NCBI GenBank assembly: GCA_033807775.1
Contig: CM066321.1
Coordinates: 43,500,850 to 43,564,849, forward strand
Direction: 5' to 3'
Length of the DNA: 64,000 bases
Origin: Saussurea involucrata
Taxonomy: Eukaryota; Streptophyta; Magnoliopsida; Asterales; Asteraceae
Notes under the pieces: model-generated
Database searches by the model: none
What the model was told of the DNA's origin: nothing
What the model saw: the letters and a program-made list of their open reading frames with translations, nothing else
Made by a program: the position numbers and the translations under genes
In this document: positions 1-11,266 of the stretch, one piece after another
Numbering within the stretch: the first letter of the stretch is position 1
How the letters are laid out: each line of letters starts with the position of its first letter

Positions 1-826
1 CACCCTCTTGAGGATAGCTGTCCTTTAGGCCATATTGGAAGATGGCACTGATGAAACGGGGGTAGGGAACCCATGCAGGTCTGTCAGCAGTAGAATCTAC
101 TCTTTGTACTAGGTCATCATAAATGATAGATGCCCAGTCAATATGTAGACCTTTCAGCAGTGCGTATCCCATAGCCTGCTGAGGTTGAGCGGCTTGATCA
201 GAGGAGCCGGTCTTCGCTGTCATGCAGCTGATCAGGTGTGCGAAGATGAAATTCATCTCGCTGGGCATTTTGGACTTCTTTATCAGCGTCAGCTTCTTCT
301 CGGGCTTCTTGTCCCTTCCAGTTTCCCAGATGTAACACATTGCGTCGAGGAAAGCAATGATTTCTTCTCTGTCAGCATGCTTCTTATGGTCAGGGAATGG
401 AACAAACGGTTTTTCTTTGGTAGCATTGGGAAAGTTCAGGGCTTTTCGAATGATTGCGGGGGTTATCTTAATTGTGCCATACTCAGTATCGATGAGTATG
501 CAATCGATGGTTTTGGATGCATCTTTGGCAGAGGGTAGCTGAGTGTGTCTGGCAGAGTACCAGAACTGGGATAGTAGTAGCTGACTTGCAGGAGGTGTGA
601 TGGTCAGGGCTGTTGAAATGCAGCAGTTTTTCAGGAAATTCACAGCATCATCCAGATGTGTGACTTGCTTTCGAGGAGGAAACTCGAGAAGCGCAGAGAG
701 GTTGTTAACCTTAGTCCAATCCAGTTTGTCAAGTTCAAACTTGACTTGTGGAGCCTTGAGGATTTCCACTTCCTCAGAGTCAGCGGAGATGTTCTCAGCG
801 GTAACATTGATCTTTGAAGTTGCCAT
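1..826 (-). CDS. Extra ORF downstream of Copia-1 pol (env-position ORF), partial
   Basis: Reading the minus strand from the ATG at 826-824, 275 codons stay open down to the window edge with no stop, so the gene is incomplete here. It begins MATSKINVTAENISADSEE and later contains FWYSARHTQLPS, ITPAIIRKALNFP, ALLKGLHIDWASIIYDDL and YPRFISAIFQYGL. I see no signal peptide or clear membrane segment in the part present; it is rich in charged and helical residues. It lies about 1 kb past the pol stop of Copia-1, on the same strand, which is where Sireviruses such as SIRE1 carry an additional, so-called env-like ORF. The YPRF(I)S-type end resembles uncharacterised ORFs found with Copia polyproteins in composite plants. 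The function is unknown and an envelope role is not shown by anything visible. An alternative is a separate transposon gene lying between the element's pol and its 3' LTR. Confidence 0.7.
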   Translation of the reverse strand, partial: MATSKINVTAENISADSEEVEILKAPQVKFELDKLDWTKVNNLSALLEFPPRKQVTHLDDAVNFLKNCCISTALTITPPASQLLLSQFWYSARHTQLPSAKDASKTIDCILIDTEYGTIKITPAIIRKALNFPNATKEKPFVPFPDHKKHADREEIIAFLDAMCYIWETGRDKKPEKKLTLIKKSKMPSEMNFIFAHLISCMTAKTGSSDQAAQPQQAMGYALLKGLHIDWASIIYDDLVQRVDSTADRPAWVPYPRFISAIFQYGLKDSYPQEG

Positions 827-1805
827 TTCTCTGTATTATCAGTTCAACCAAGGATGTTAACAAATAAGAATTGTCTTGATACGGAAAGAATTTCCATTAA
901 GATGGTTCGGATTTTGTCCATTTCATTCAGACATAAATGTCTTAATGAAGATTAGGGTTTTTCATGATTTTTGAAACGAAATGTAAAGCCCATAAAGTCT
1001 TGTATTCCAGTTTCAAAAAAAATCTGGATACGAATGAAAACAAGTTTAAGATAAGATTTAAAACTTGGAGAACAACCATGAAATGGTTGTGTTCATAAAA
1101 CTATGAAAGAAATGATTTTATTTTTAAGAAGTTCTTTTGTTTGATCTTGTTTAAAACAATGATAAGATCAGAAACAAGTTATCTGCATTTGAAAAAAAAA
1201 TATGAACATATTAACCTTGATGTTTTGATGAAGAAGATGATGAACAGTTCTTTGAAGATTTTAGAGCACAAATGCAACAGTAATTCTTTTCTTGCGGAGG
1301 AAGATTGATCGCGTAAAAGACAAATATAAACCAAGAGTTTGTTTATATAGGGAGTTTTAGAGAGAGAAAACCTTGAGCGGGAAAAGGTTTTCATCATGAC
1401 ACAAACATGTGTTTGCATTTGATTGGAAGTTTGAACGAAACGTGCAAACGTGTGTCAGAAAGAAATCGTGCCTGGTGTTATCCATTGCAATGACGTCACA
1501 ACTGTCCTTTCACATTCTTTTAGGATGTCTCTGAGGTTTTGAAAGCTCAGTGACTCTTTTGAAAAACATGAAGCACTGAATAGAAAATATCAGTGAAGGT
1601 TTTAAGAACTTTCAAAATATCGCTGTTAAGGAAGAGATATTCAGCGATGCATTTGTTTTGAAATCTTGCATTTTCATGCGTTTATCAGAGAGAGAAAACA
1701 TATCTGGATATCGGTTTAACCAAGTTTATTCAGAGAGAAGATGATTGAATAGGTTATACGAGTTGATTTTATCCTATCGCTGATTAATGTGAACCGCTGA
1801 AGATT
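827..1805 (-). other. Noncoding spacer between Copia-1 pol and the extra ORF
   Basis: About 1 kb without a convincing reading frame. It is AT-rich, with a run of A at 1191-1200 and several TCAGCG/CGCTGA words, the same word found throughout this element. A 79-codon minus-strand frame (1418-1179) looks like chance. In Sireviruses this region carries the splice or leader sequence for the downstream ORF, but I cannot identify such a site by eye. Confidence 0.5.
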
Positions 1806-4800
1806 TTACCCTTCAAAGTTCAGCATTCCAACCTCGCTGATGAGAAAGTTGAATCTTGTCTCATCAAGAGGTTTGGTAAATAAATCAGCTAACTGATAAT
1901 CAGTTGGGATAAAATGAAGTTCTATATCACCATTCATCACATGATCTCTGATAAAATGATATCTGATTTCTATGTGTTTTGTCTTTAAGTGTAGCACTGG
2001 ATTGTTTGCTATAGCGATGACACTAGTGCTGTCGCAATAGATTGGAATTTTGGAGAGCTGAAGATCATAGTCTAGTAGCTGATTTCTCATCCACAAGACT
2101 TGAGAACAACAGCTTCCAGCGGCTACATATTCAGCTTCAGCTGTGGAAGTGGACACTGAGTTTTGCTTCTTACTTGTCCAACTTACCAGCTTTCCACCCA
2201 GGAGCTGACATCCTCCTGTGGTGCTTTTCCTATCCATTTTGCAACCTGCAAAATCACTGTCTGAATAGGCGGTTAGATCGAATCCTGAGTCTTTGGGATA
2301 CCAAAGGCCTAGATTCGATGTACCCTTAAGATATCGAAATATTCGCTTTACAGCTTTCATATGAGATATCATAGGTTCAGCTTGATATCGTGCACACATA
2401 CATGTTGCAAACATAATATCGGGTCGGCTAGCTGTAAGATACAATTCTGAGCCGATCATCCCACGGTACAGCGTGACATTGACAGGAACACCCTTTGTGT
2501 CCTTATCAAGTGTCAGCGGTGGTGCCATAGGGGTTTTCATAGCTGAACTTTCAGTTAAGTCGAATTTCTTCAGCATATCTTTAACATATTTTCCCTGATT
2601 AATGAAAGTTCCTTTTTCAGTTTGCTTAATCTGAAGACCAAGGAAATATGTTAGTTCACCCATCATGCTCATTTTATACTCATCTTTCATTCTATCAGCG
2701 AAACGAGTACAAAGCTCAGGGTTAGTAGAACCAAATATAATGTCATCAACATATATTTGAACTAGAATGATATGACCTTTTACTTTTCTAAAAAATAGCG
2801 TTTTATCAATCTTACCTCTCTCAAATTGTTCAATATGGAGATAAGTAGAGAGAGTATCATACCATGCACGAGGAGCTTGCTTTAAGCCATAAAGTGCCTT
2901 GTCCAGTTTATAAACATAACCTGGACGCTTAGGATCTGAGAATCCTGGAGGTTGTTCCACATAAACTTCTTCATTCAGCTTTCCATTCAGAAACGCTGAC
3001 TTAACATTCATCTGATGTACAGTGAAGTTTTTGTGTACATCATATGCTAAGAAAAAACGAATAGATTCAAGTCTTGCTACTGGAGCAAATGTTTCGTCGT
3101 AATCTATGCCTTCCTCTTGTCTGTATCCCTGAGCAACAAGACGAGCTTTGTTGCGAGTTACAGTACCATGTTCGTCCAACTTGTTTCGATAGACCCATTT
3201 AGTGCCTATCACCGTTTTGTCAGTTGGTCTACGAACGAGTTTCCAAACTTTGTTTCTTTCGAATTCAGTCAGCTCTTCTTGCATAGCGCTGACCTAGTTT
3301 GGATCTCTGAGGGCATCATCTATTTTCTTTGGTTCAGTTAGAGAAATAAAGTTAACAAATAAACAAATATTACCTGCACTTCTACGAGTCTGAATACCAG
3401 CGTTTGGATCACCAAGAATTTGATCGATTGGGTGATTTACAGTCCATCGCTGAGCCGGAGCATACGTCGCTGACTCAGTCTGAACTGGAGAAACTGAAGA
3501 TGAGGCTTCAGCTACTTCTGGATTATCAGCTAAGCGAGGAATGTTTGCATTTGTCACTTCATTCACTGATTGCTGAGAAATAGATGGAATTTCTGAGACA
3601 TTTGGATCAACTGCAGGTATAGTGTTTATAGGAACAGCTGAGACCCAAGATGTTTCAGCTTCACTATTCTGCATATCTGGAATGATAGTAGGACCATCAT
3701 TTTCTACGGTGTGAGCATGAGGAGTGGGAACTTCTTCTGAATCACCAAGATGAGAAAACATCCATTGATTCAGTTCTTCAGTATCAGCGGACGGTTTAGA
3801 GTTCGCTGAACGGGATTCGTCAAACGTGACGTGAATAGTTTCTTCTACAGTTTGTCTTCTACGGTTGAAGACTCTGAAGGCTTTGGAGACTGAGGAGTAT
3901 CCAAGAAAGATTCCATCATCAGCCTTAGGATCAAACTTTCCAAGGGCATCTCTGTTGTTCAGTATGAAACACTGACATCCAAAGATGTGAAGAAAGCTGA
4001 TTGAAGGCTTTCTCCCATGAAAGAGTTCATAGGTTGTCTTTTTGAATCTTTTAACTATCAGCGACCTGTTTTGCGTAAAACAAGCAGTGTTGACAGCTTC
4101 TGCCCAAAACTGAGTAGGCAGGTGAGAATCGATGAGCATTGAACGTGCAGCTTCAATAATTGTTCTATTTCTTCTTTCAGCGACTCCATTTTGTTGCGGT
4201 GTTCTCACTGACAAAAAGTTATGAGAAATACCCTTACTCTCAAGGAAGGAATCAAGAGAACTTTTTTTGAATTCAGTTCCATGATCACTCCTTATTGAGC
4301 GAACAGTCATATTGTTCAGAGTTTCCATCTTCCGAACAAAGGTGATGAGTTCTTCAGGGGTGTCACTCTTAGAACGGAGAAACATTACCCAAGTGAAGCG
4401 AGAGAATTCATCAACTATGACCGGCGTATATTTCTTTCCAGCGATGGATTGTTTGTTAACAGGGCCAAACAAATCCATATGGAGTAGTTGTAGAGGAGAT
4501 GACACTGAGGAGACTTGCTTTGACTTGAAGCTTGCCTTGGTCTGCTTCCCTTTTTCACACGCTGAACATAAAGGCTCTTTGGCGTATGAATGCTGAGGTA
4601 GACCAGTGACTAACTCTTTGGAGGAAAGAGTATTCAGTGTCTTGAAATTTAGATGCGAGAGCCTCTTGTGCCATAGCCAGTTAACATCAGAAGATGCCTT
4701 TGAGAAGAAATAGGAGTTCTCAGTGGTTGTTGAGTCCATGTTTATTACATAAACATTTTCCAAACGATAACCGCTGAGAGACATCTTCTCCTTTTTGTCA

Positions 4801-5084
4801 GTGACAAAGCAAGATTCCTTAGTGAAAATCACTTTGTTATCCATGTCGCAGAGCTGACTGATGCTCAGAAGATTATGTTTCAGTCCTTCAACATATGCGA
4901 CTCTTCTGAAGGAGGTTGTACCATTTGAAAGTACACCATACCCTCGGGTGTGTCCTTTTCCATTTCCACCGAAAGTCACAGAGGGACCCTTCTCTTCCTT
5001 GTATTCAGCGAGCAGGTTTTTCTTTCCAGTCATGTGTCTAGAGCATCCGCTATCGAGATACCAGATACCCTTCTTAACCTGCAT
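1806..5084 (-). pseudogene. Copia-1 pol: protease, integrase, reverse transcriptase, RNase H
   Basis: Minus-strand pol of a Sirevirus-like Copia element, about 1,090 codons, broken by one in-frame TAG at 3296-3294 where neighbouring sequence (DPN then VSAMQEEL) suggests a tryptophan codon was lost. Order: protease with WYLDSGCSRHMTG near the start; GAG-pre-integrase zinc motif (LWHKRLSHLNF, CSACEKGKQ); integrase with the D-D-E residues in HMDLFGP, RSDHGTEF and NGVAERRNR; a linker; reverse transcriptase with ARLVAQGY, NGKLNEEVYV and catalytic YVDDIIFGS; RNase H with SDSDFAGC, STAEAEYVA, YCDSTS and TKHIEIRYHFIRD; stop at 1806. The start shown is the first ATG, 14 bases after the gag stop and in another frame. 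WYLDSGCSRHMTG is typical of the SIRE/Maximus lineage. Apart from the nonsense codon it looks young. Confidence 0.9.
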
Positions 5085-5097
5085 TTACAAAGGAAGA

Positions 5098-7269
5098 TTA
5101 GTTTTGCTTGGGTACCCACTTAACCATGTATACACATTTGTCAGTGGAGCTAGTTGGAATAGAAGGTTCAGCGGTCTTTGCAGCATTTGAAGATTCAGCT
5201 TTGTCTTTCTTCACTTTGGTTAATTTCTTAACCTCAGTGGTAGGAGTCACCTTGACCTGATTTGCATCGGGGTTGGTCTTCTTTGCCTTGGGGGCAATCT
5301 TCACCTTAGCTATCTTTTCAGCTTTGGTGGCTGTGGGGCACTTACTAGCAATATGATCGGTAAGTCCACAGTGATAACATTTCCTATAACTAAAAGTAGT
5401 TCTAGGACCACTTGTATGCTGAGCTTTTAATTTCGAATTAGAAGTGCCAGCACCAAGTAAACTATTGGCTTTAGAAATGGGACGAACATTCAGTTCTTCA
5501 GATTTCTTACCAAGGACATCCACTCTGAGTCTAGGAGTAGATCGCTGAATAGATCCAGAGATCAGCTTTCTAGATCCAGAGGGGTAGGTCACTGAGGCTT
5601 TAGAAGCATTCAGCTTTGGTACTAAGGTACCCTTCTGAGGATTTTGATAAATAACAATTCCTTTACCTTTGTCTTTAGAGACAGAGGTAGGTTTTGAATA
5701 AACCATTTTCTCCTTACCTTTTGAGGAGGTAGGAGTTTCCTCAGGGATTGGTGTAAAGGACGAGGAGCACTGAGATGATGAAGTGTCAGCGACTGAGGAT
5801 ACGAACGTTCCAAATTTAAGCATTGAACGTTCAGTGGTTGGTTTTGGAGTATCATATTTATAACCCAGACCACGTTTATCACTCAGAGGAATCTGAGCCT
5901 TAATTATCTCAGTGATCTTTGTTGAAGAATTACACCATCCTTCAACAGTAGCTTTTTCAGCCTCTAATGCAGCGATAGCTTCTGCTCGTTCGATTTTGAC
6001 TAGCTGATTTAAATATACTTGATCTTTAAAATCTTCTTCAATTTTAGAAAGCTTTTCTATTTGAAGGTGGCAGTTTTTAAGCTTTTCAGCGAGATCAAGA
6101 TTTTGGTTTTCAACCACAGTTTTGCCGTTCATGGCTTCGTATAAATTTCTAGTCAAGAGATCGATCTTACGGAGACTATCAGCTTCATCAATATTTGCAA
6201 TATTGGTAAAGAAAGAAGGTGATACCTGAATGGCAGATGTTGAAGTGGAGGGAATGTCTGAGCTTTCTTCCTCTTCTTCAATCTTGGCCATAAGACATTG
6301 ATTTGCTTCATCATCTTCAGAGTCAGATGATGATGCTTCTTCATCAGAAGCAGCCCAATCATAGTCAGCCATCAGGCCTTTGCCTTTCTTCTTAAAGCTT
6401 TTCAGCTTCGCATATTTTTCTTTCAGCTTTGAGTATTTGTCATCTTTATTCCTTGGAACAAAGGATTTCTTTGTAAAAGCTGAGGGTCTAGAAACTTTCT
6501 TAGACCTGCACTCATTAGCGAAATGACCTGTCTTTTCGCAGTTGAAACAAGTAGCAGTAGCCTTATCAACAAAAGCTGATGATTTAGGCTTGTCAGTTAT
6601 GGAAAGAGGTTTGTTTTTTCTAAACATTTTCTTCTTGGCAAATCTCCTGAACTTCTTAGTTAGGAGAGCCAAAGATTCATCATCTGAAAAATCAGAATCT
6701 GATGACCTTTCAGAGTTACTCTCTAACTCAGTGATAGTGACCGAGGGTCGCTGAGTAGAAGGTTCCTCTGAGATTAAAGCAACAGGGGTGCTTTTGGAAT
6801 CTTTTACAAGATTCTTCTTAAGATGGCTAGATTGCTCATGATTCAGCAATGTACCATATAAGGTTGAAAGGGTCATTGATTTAAGATCCTTTGACAGCTT
6901 GAGACACATGGAATAATTGTCCCAGCTTTCAGGTAAACATTCTAGAAACTTTGTCAGCACTTCAAAGTTAGAATATTCCTTACCAACAGTTTTTAGATCT
7001 ATAATTAAGCAATTAAAACGTTGGTGAACTTCAGAGAGAGTTTCATTCTTACCAGAAATGAAGCTTTCGTATTGTCTTACCAGGTTGATCTTTCTTGAGT
7101 CCTGGACTTCAGACGTTCCTTCATACTGAACACATATTGTGTCCCACATGGCTTTTGATGATTTCAGGTTCATGACGGAATGGTAGACTTCGTCAGGAAG
7201 GGCCATGGATAGTATGGATCTGGCTTTTGTATCTATAGCCACTTTCTTCTTATCTTTGTCGGTCCACAT
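5098..7269 (-). CDS. Copia-1 gag polyprotein, N-terminally shortened
   Basis: 723-residue gag on the minus strand. It has the UBN2/gag-polypeptide capsid region (MWDTICVQYEG, LVRQYESF, ESWDNYSMCLKL), an acidic Ser-rich stretch, zinc knuckle 1 CFNCEKTGHFANEC, a coiled-coil region around residues 350-450, and zinc knuckle 2 CYHCGLTDHIASKC; both fit CX2CX4HX4C. It ends WVPKQN, close to the WVPK ending of Copia-D gag. The frame is open upstream to about 7382 (PYYLENGPHIPV...), then meets a stop with no ATG. The usual first part of the capsid domain is absent and only about 35 bases separate the primer-binding site from the remaining gag, so a deletion removed the 5' leader and original start. The ATG at 7269 is the first available, probably not the ancestral start. 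Confidence 0.85.
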   Translation of the reverse strand: MWTDKDKKKVAIDTKARSILSMALPDEVYHSVMNLKSSKAMWDTICVQYEGTSEVQDSRKINLVRQYESFISGKNETLSEVHQRFNCLIIDLKTVGKEYSNFEVLTKFLECLPESWDNYSMCLKLSKDLKSMTLSTLYGTLLNHEQSSHLKKNLVKDSKSTPVALISEEPSTQRPSVTITELESNSERSSDSDFSDDESLALLTKKFRRFAKKKMFRKNKPLSITDKPKSSAFVDKATATCFNCEKTGHFANECRSKKVSRPSAFTKKSFVPRNKDDKYSKLKEKYAKLKSFKKKGKGLMADYDWAASDEEASSSDSEDDEANQCLMAKIEEEEESSDIPSTSTSAIQVSPSFFTNIANIDEADSLRKIDLLTRNLYEAMNGKTVVENQNLDLAEKLKNCHLQIEKLSKIEEDFKDQVYLNQLVKIERAEAIAALEAEKATVEGWCNSSTKITEIIKAQIPLSDKRGLGYKYDTPKPTTERSMLKFGTFVSSVADTSSSQCSSSFTPIPEETPTSSKGKEKMVYSKPTSVSKDKGKGIVIYQNPQKGTLVPKLNASKASVTYPSGSRKLISGSIQRSTPRLRVDVLGKKSEELNVRPISKANSLLGAGTSNSKLKAQHTSGPRTTFSYRKCYHCGLTDHIASKCPTATKAEKIAKVKIAPKAKKTNPDANQVKVTPTTEVKKLTKVKKDKAESSNAAKTAEPSIPTSSTDKCVYMVKWVPKQN

Positions 7270-7428
7270 GTGTATTTCCTTAGGAATCAGCCTTTCTGGA
7301 ATAGCAGGTCTATTTGCAGTGGCTGGAAGTAAAGGATCAATTGTTACAGGGATGTGTGGGCCGTTTTCAAGATAGTAAGGAAGAGAAATATCTTAGATTA
7401 GATCTTGTTTATGAGATTAAACAAATCT

Positions 7429-7440
7429 GCTCTGATACCA
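7429..7440 (-). promoter_or_regulatory. Copia-1 primer-binding site
   Basis: The minus strand reads TGGTATCAGAGC, complementary to the 3' end of initiator methionine tRNA, two bases after the LTR end CCAACA. This fixes the orientation and the inner edge of the 5' LTR. Confidence 0.9.
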
Positions 7441-7442
7441 CT

Positions 7443-8349
7443 TGTTGGTCCCGAAGGCCTATACAAGTTTGTAGAAGGGGGGGGGGGTTGAATACAAACA
7501 CACAAATTTTACTTTTCTAAATTGTTTATTGATAAATCATTAACAATTTACAGCTTGTTGCGGAGACAAGATTAAGGATAAACCTAAATCTAAACAAGTT
7601 GGAACACTAAGGTTTCTTGCATTAAGAGAGATAAGGAAATTACTAATAATAACCTATCTTGAGATAAGAGATTGAACTTGTCCAGAGTTAGCAAGTTACT
7701 TCAAATGAAGTGAGTTCATCTCTTTATATACTGCATGCATTTAATGCAATTCAGTATATACTTTACACGTGTCATCAGCTGGTTGGTTGCATGTCATTGA
7801 CCTTGGTTGACAACCTTAATAGCCGTATGGATGAATAGTGTAGTATCAGAGTGGTTGTACGATTTCAGATATTCGGAGGTTCTTTTCTGACATTTCGTAC
7901 GGAGTCGTGCAAGGGTGGATAAGACAAAAGTATTTTGTACGGAGGACTTCATGATCAGCTTTCGTTGATTCAGCGATCTATCATTTCATATCAGCGAATG
8001 ATAGAGTTCAGCGATAGCTGAAGTCTTGTACTTGATACTTCACGTTTAGTGGACAAATCTGAGTCTTCGCTGATCCGCATCAGTTCATTTAGAGACTTGT
8101 CGCTGGTTCTTGAGCTTGATCTTCGACTTCAGCGTAGAACCTTTGTTGACGTGAAACTTGTCTTCAGGGATCATAAGTAACCAACTAACTTATCAGCGAT
8201 CATCATAATGACTGAACAGACTCAGCATTTATGGTGAACAGTTTCGCTGAATGTTTAACTTAAAAGAGCGAGAGTTCCTATCAGCGGCACTGGAAGATCT
8301 TAGTACTTATCAGCGATAGTAAAACTCTGATACATATTGTTTACTTACA
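7443..8349 (-). repeat. Copia-1 5' LTR (outer boundary uncertain)
   Basis: The inner end is clear: CCAACA next to the primer-binding site, with a run of 11 C on the minus strand close to that end. The outer end is inferred near 8349, where the + strand reads ...TTTACTTACA and the text changes from TCAGCG-rich sequence to Gypsy-like sequence. The matching 3' LTR lies outside the window, so the boundary cannot be checked here. About nine TCAGCG/CGCTGA words occur in this 0.9 kb. Confidence 0.65.
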
Positions 8350-8702
8350 ATTTTCACTAAGTATATAAGAGAGGGTCATTATCAAATCACTGAGGGTTTG
8401 GATCAACAGGTTTGGTTCTAGCGACACCGTGAAGAGTGAAATGCTAGTTAGACGCACGAGAAGGATGCAACCATTGAGTGATGTTTCCGCGTTTGGGATT
8501 AGCGACCTATCTGAGGTTTTAGTAACACCCGATCTTGATTTAGTCTTTGTATACGACTTGGGTATTTAACTATTTGAGGTTAATCATATAATTTAATTGG
8601 AGATATACCAAGTATTGATTTATAGGAAGAAATTCTATTGTTTTTGGATGTAATATTGAAAATTTTAAATTGGTTGCTCTATCCAAATTTGAGGGTGTTA
8701 CA
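8350..8702 (+). repeat. Gypsy LTR fragment cut by Copia-1
   Basis: It contains a TATA-like AGTATATAAGAG near 8358 and ends GAGGGTGTTACA, the usual 3' end of Tekay-type LTRs whose start is TGTAACACC. An internal TAACACCCGATC at about 8523 could be another LTR start. Because these termini are nearly palindromic, orientation rests only on the TATA-like box. Copia-1 appears to have landed inside it. Confidence 0.45.
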
Positions 8703-10321
8703 ATGACCTAAACATCACCCTTCCTCTGCTATCGATAAATCATTACTACATCACCTTCCAAAATCAGGATTCAGATAAACTTCTTGGAACAATCTAGGCT
8801 TGATTTTCTACTAACCAATCCATTTTGACACACCACGTCAAATCCAACAACAAACATGGTCATCAAATTGATCGAAAACTCATTTCCCTCGATCTCAAGG
8901 GTACAACCTTTTTCACAAATCACTACTTGACCACCATTAGTTATTTCTACCACTTAAGCATCTTCTAAACTACTAGTGGGCACAAAAAACTTTTAGCTAA
9001 AAGAATTCGACACGAAAGCCTTGCACCTTAATCAAACAACACACGCACATATACGGAGTTTAGGAGAAACGTACCCAATACCACGACAGTCGATGCCATT
9101 GCCTCTTCGGTGGTCATCTGAAAAGCTCGACCTGGAACCCTCGAAGGGTTCTCTTTCTTCTCCGGAGCATTACCCATCTTCCACTTCGGGCAATCTATTT
9201 TGAAGTGCCCGAGTGTCTTGCACTCGTAACATACAACCCCCTTCACCGGTCAATCTTTTGTGGGGTGATCAATTTTCTCACATTCGGATCAAGGAATGAG
9301 GTTTAAATTGCAAGTGTCGTGGTGCTTACTTTGGCACTTTTGATACCACCTCTCATTTCGGCGATTATCAAAGTTCCTTCCTCCAACAAATGGCCGCGAC
9401 CTCTTAAGACGTCCGAGATTTCTCTCCCATCTTCTCTTCTCTCCAACCACCACTCTCTCTTCTTTTCCCTAGGCATAGACGTCCTCCATAACTGTGCCTC
9501 CTCTATTTCCTCCCGGAGGGTAGAGGTTTTGTAAATGAGAACCATCGAGATCTTGTCCGCCGGTAGGCCTTTGAGACAAGCCTTGATCTTTTCTTTCTCA
9601 GTCAGGTGTACTCTCTTACTGACATACCTCCTTTCTTCAGAGCTCTGAAATCATCTTCAATGCGGTCCATCTCCCGCTCGTTGCATTACTACTCCATCAC
9701 ATTTTTGTTGAATGAAGCCCAAGTCTACTTTGCCAAAACAGTGGCCTCAAGAGTAGACTTGGTGACATTCGACCAAGTGAGTCATGGGCCCTAAGCATCC
9801 GGGAGCCAAACCTTACATTCTGACCCTCATCACTTTCACTTGCGTTGAAGGATTACTCTCTCTCGGAGGCAATTCATACAAACATCTAAATCATCTAACC
9901 TGACAAATTCTATTGGTTTGCTACACAAGAAAGACTTGTAAGAGCAAGTCCTCCCACCTCGTCTCGTCTCCTCAGTTGGGATCACACTTTCGGTACCCCC
10001 CGGATCCAACAACCACCACGTTTTCTCGTCAACCATCTCATTCCTACGGTTGCTAACATCCCTGTCATCGATCTCCTTCCGGAGGAACTCTTAATGTTTG
10101 GCCATGGCTTCATTCATCATCTGCATCACACTGGCCATCATCTCTGATTGAGGGGCCACATCTCGCATGATAGGGTTGGAAGAAGCTAGATCAACCCTTG
10201 GTATAACTTCGGGCCCTACGCCCAACAATGGCGGTAAAGGTGGAACCACAACTGTCTCGACCCTCTCGGCTTGGTCAGCTGTCGAAGCAGTTGCCTCATG
10301 CCCATTTATACGAGTACACAA
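8703..10321 (-). pseudogene. Gypsy (Tekay-like) gag-protease relic
   Basis: Minus-strand remains in several frames. From the upstream side: a gag N-terminus near 10321 (MNEAMAKH at the end of one frame), gag pieces around 9800-9300, a zinc knuckle CYECKTLGHFKIDC with the start of the protease VVLGTFLLNSVYVRVLFD at 9246-9028, and a protease continuation LEIEGNEFSINLMTMFVVGFDVV at 8953-8771. Many stops and frameshifts separate these; RT and integrase are missing. It is older than its neighbours. The adjoining LTR fragment at 8350-8702 may or may not belong to it. Confidence 0.7.
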
Positions 10322-10533
10322 TCTACCTCACATGCTTACCATCTTAGTCTGCCACACACACGAGAATGTAGGTAAGAAATAGACTAGAATAATTAAACAC
10401 ACAGAGACGTACTACTACATTCATTATCATCATAACAATAGTAAGTCAAGCATGCTCACATAATAACACATTCATAATAACATTAACTACGTAAAATTAT
10501 GAACATATTATACACATGAATTCTCTTTACCGT

Positions 10534-10710
10534 CATTTACTTTGGTTGGTTAGGAATATTGTGCATTATTATCTTGGATAATACATTTGAACACATTGGG
10601 ATCCAAGTAGGGGGGATGTCGCATATAAAAGGTAGGAGGATGGTCTCCATTAAAAAAAAAGAAACATTTTTTCACCTAGCTTAAAAATAAAAAAATTATA
10701 CGTTCTATTA
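10534..10710 (+). promoter_or_regulatory. Promoter-like segment, copy 1
   Basis: About 177 bp that recurs in the same orientation at 11267-11436 with roughly 80% identity by eye. Both copies hold a TATAAA (10624-10629 here) in a similar setting, followed by CACCTAGCTTAAAAA. The sequence between the copies contains repeated G/T-rich words (GTGGCA, TTTGCAC). It may be a duplicated stretch of the ADH promoter or of an unknown repeat. Confidence 0.35.
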
Positions 10711-11266
10711 GGGTGCAACGAACCTTTAAGCACGTGCTACCATGGGCGTGGGCGCAATGTGGCACTTTGATGACGCACTTTGCACTTCGCACACCGCGGT
10801 CGATGGCACATTTTGCACTTTCTTATATGATGGTTGTTAAAATGTTTCAGTTGTATGAACTATTGCCAAAGTGCCATGTGGCAAAAATCTAAAAATATGC
10901 CAGATTCATAGGGCTGTTATTGTTGCTTATATGTTCCTACACATCAACACCAAAAAAATAATTTCTCTACAAGATCTCTAGACATTGTATTGCTATAGAA
11001 ACACAACCACTCTAGTTTTAGAATCCTTGAAAACTCAATCCTTAATCGATTTATCACCACGAGTGCAATGTTAATAATCGGTCTACATACATTGCTTCAT
11101 TGTATCTTGAGAAGTAATTCGTCAAATTCTAAAACACCTATGATATGGGCGAAATCGCTTTAAGTATAGAGAATTTACTCACCTTGAAAGTAATAAGTGA
11201 TAGATATATCCTATCTTTTTTAGCGTTAGTGTGGTACCCAAAAACAACATTCTATATGTTTCATTA

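Noticed and set aside
185..860. Plus-strand open frames at 185-538 and 597-860
   Set aside because: Shadows of the 275-codon minus-strand frame that covers the same bases without a stop.
9606..10382. Plus-strand open frames over the Gypsy relic
   Set aside because: They are antisense to gag pieces on the minus strand and resemble no protein.
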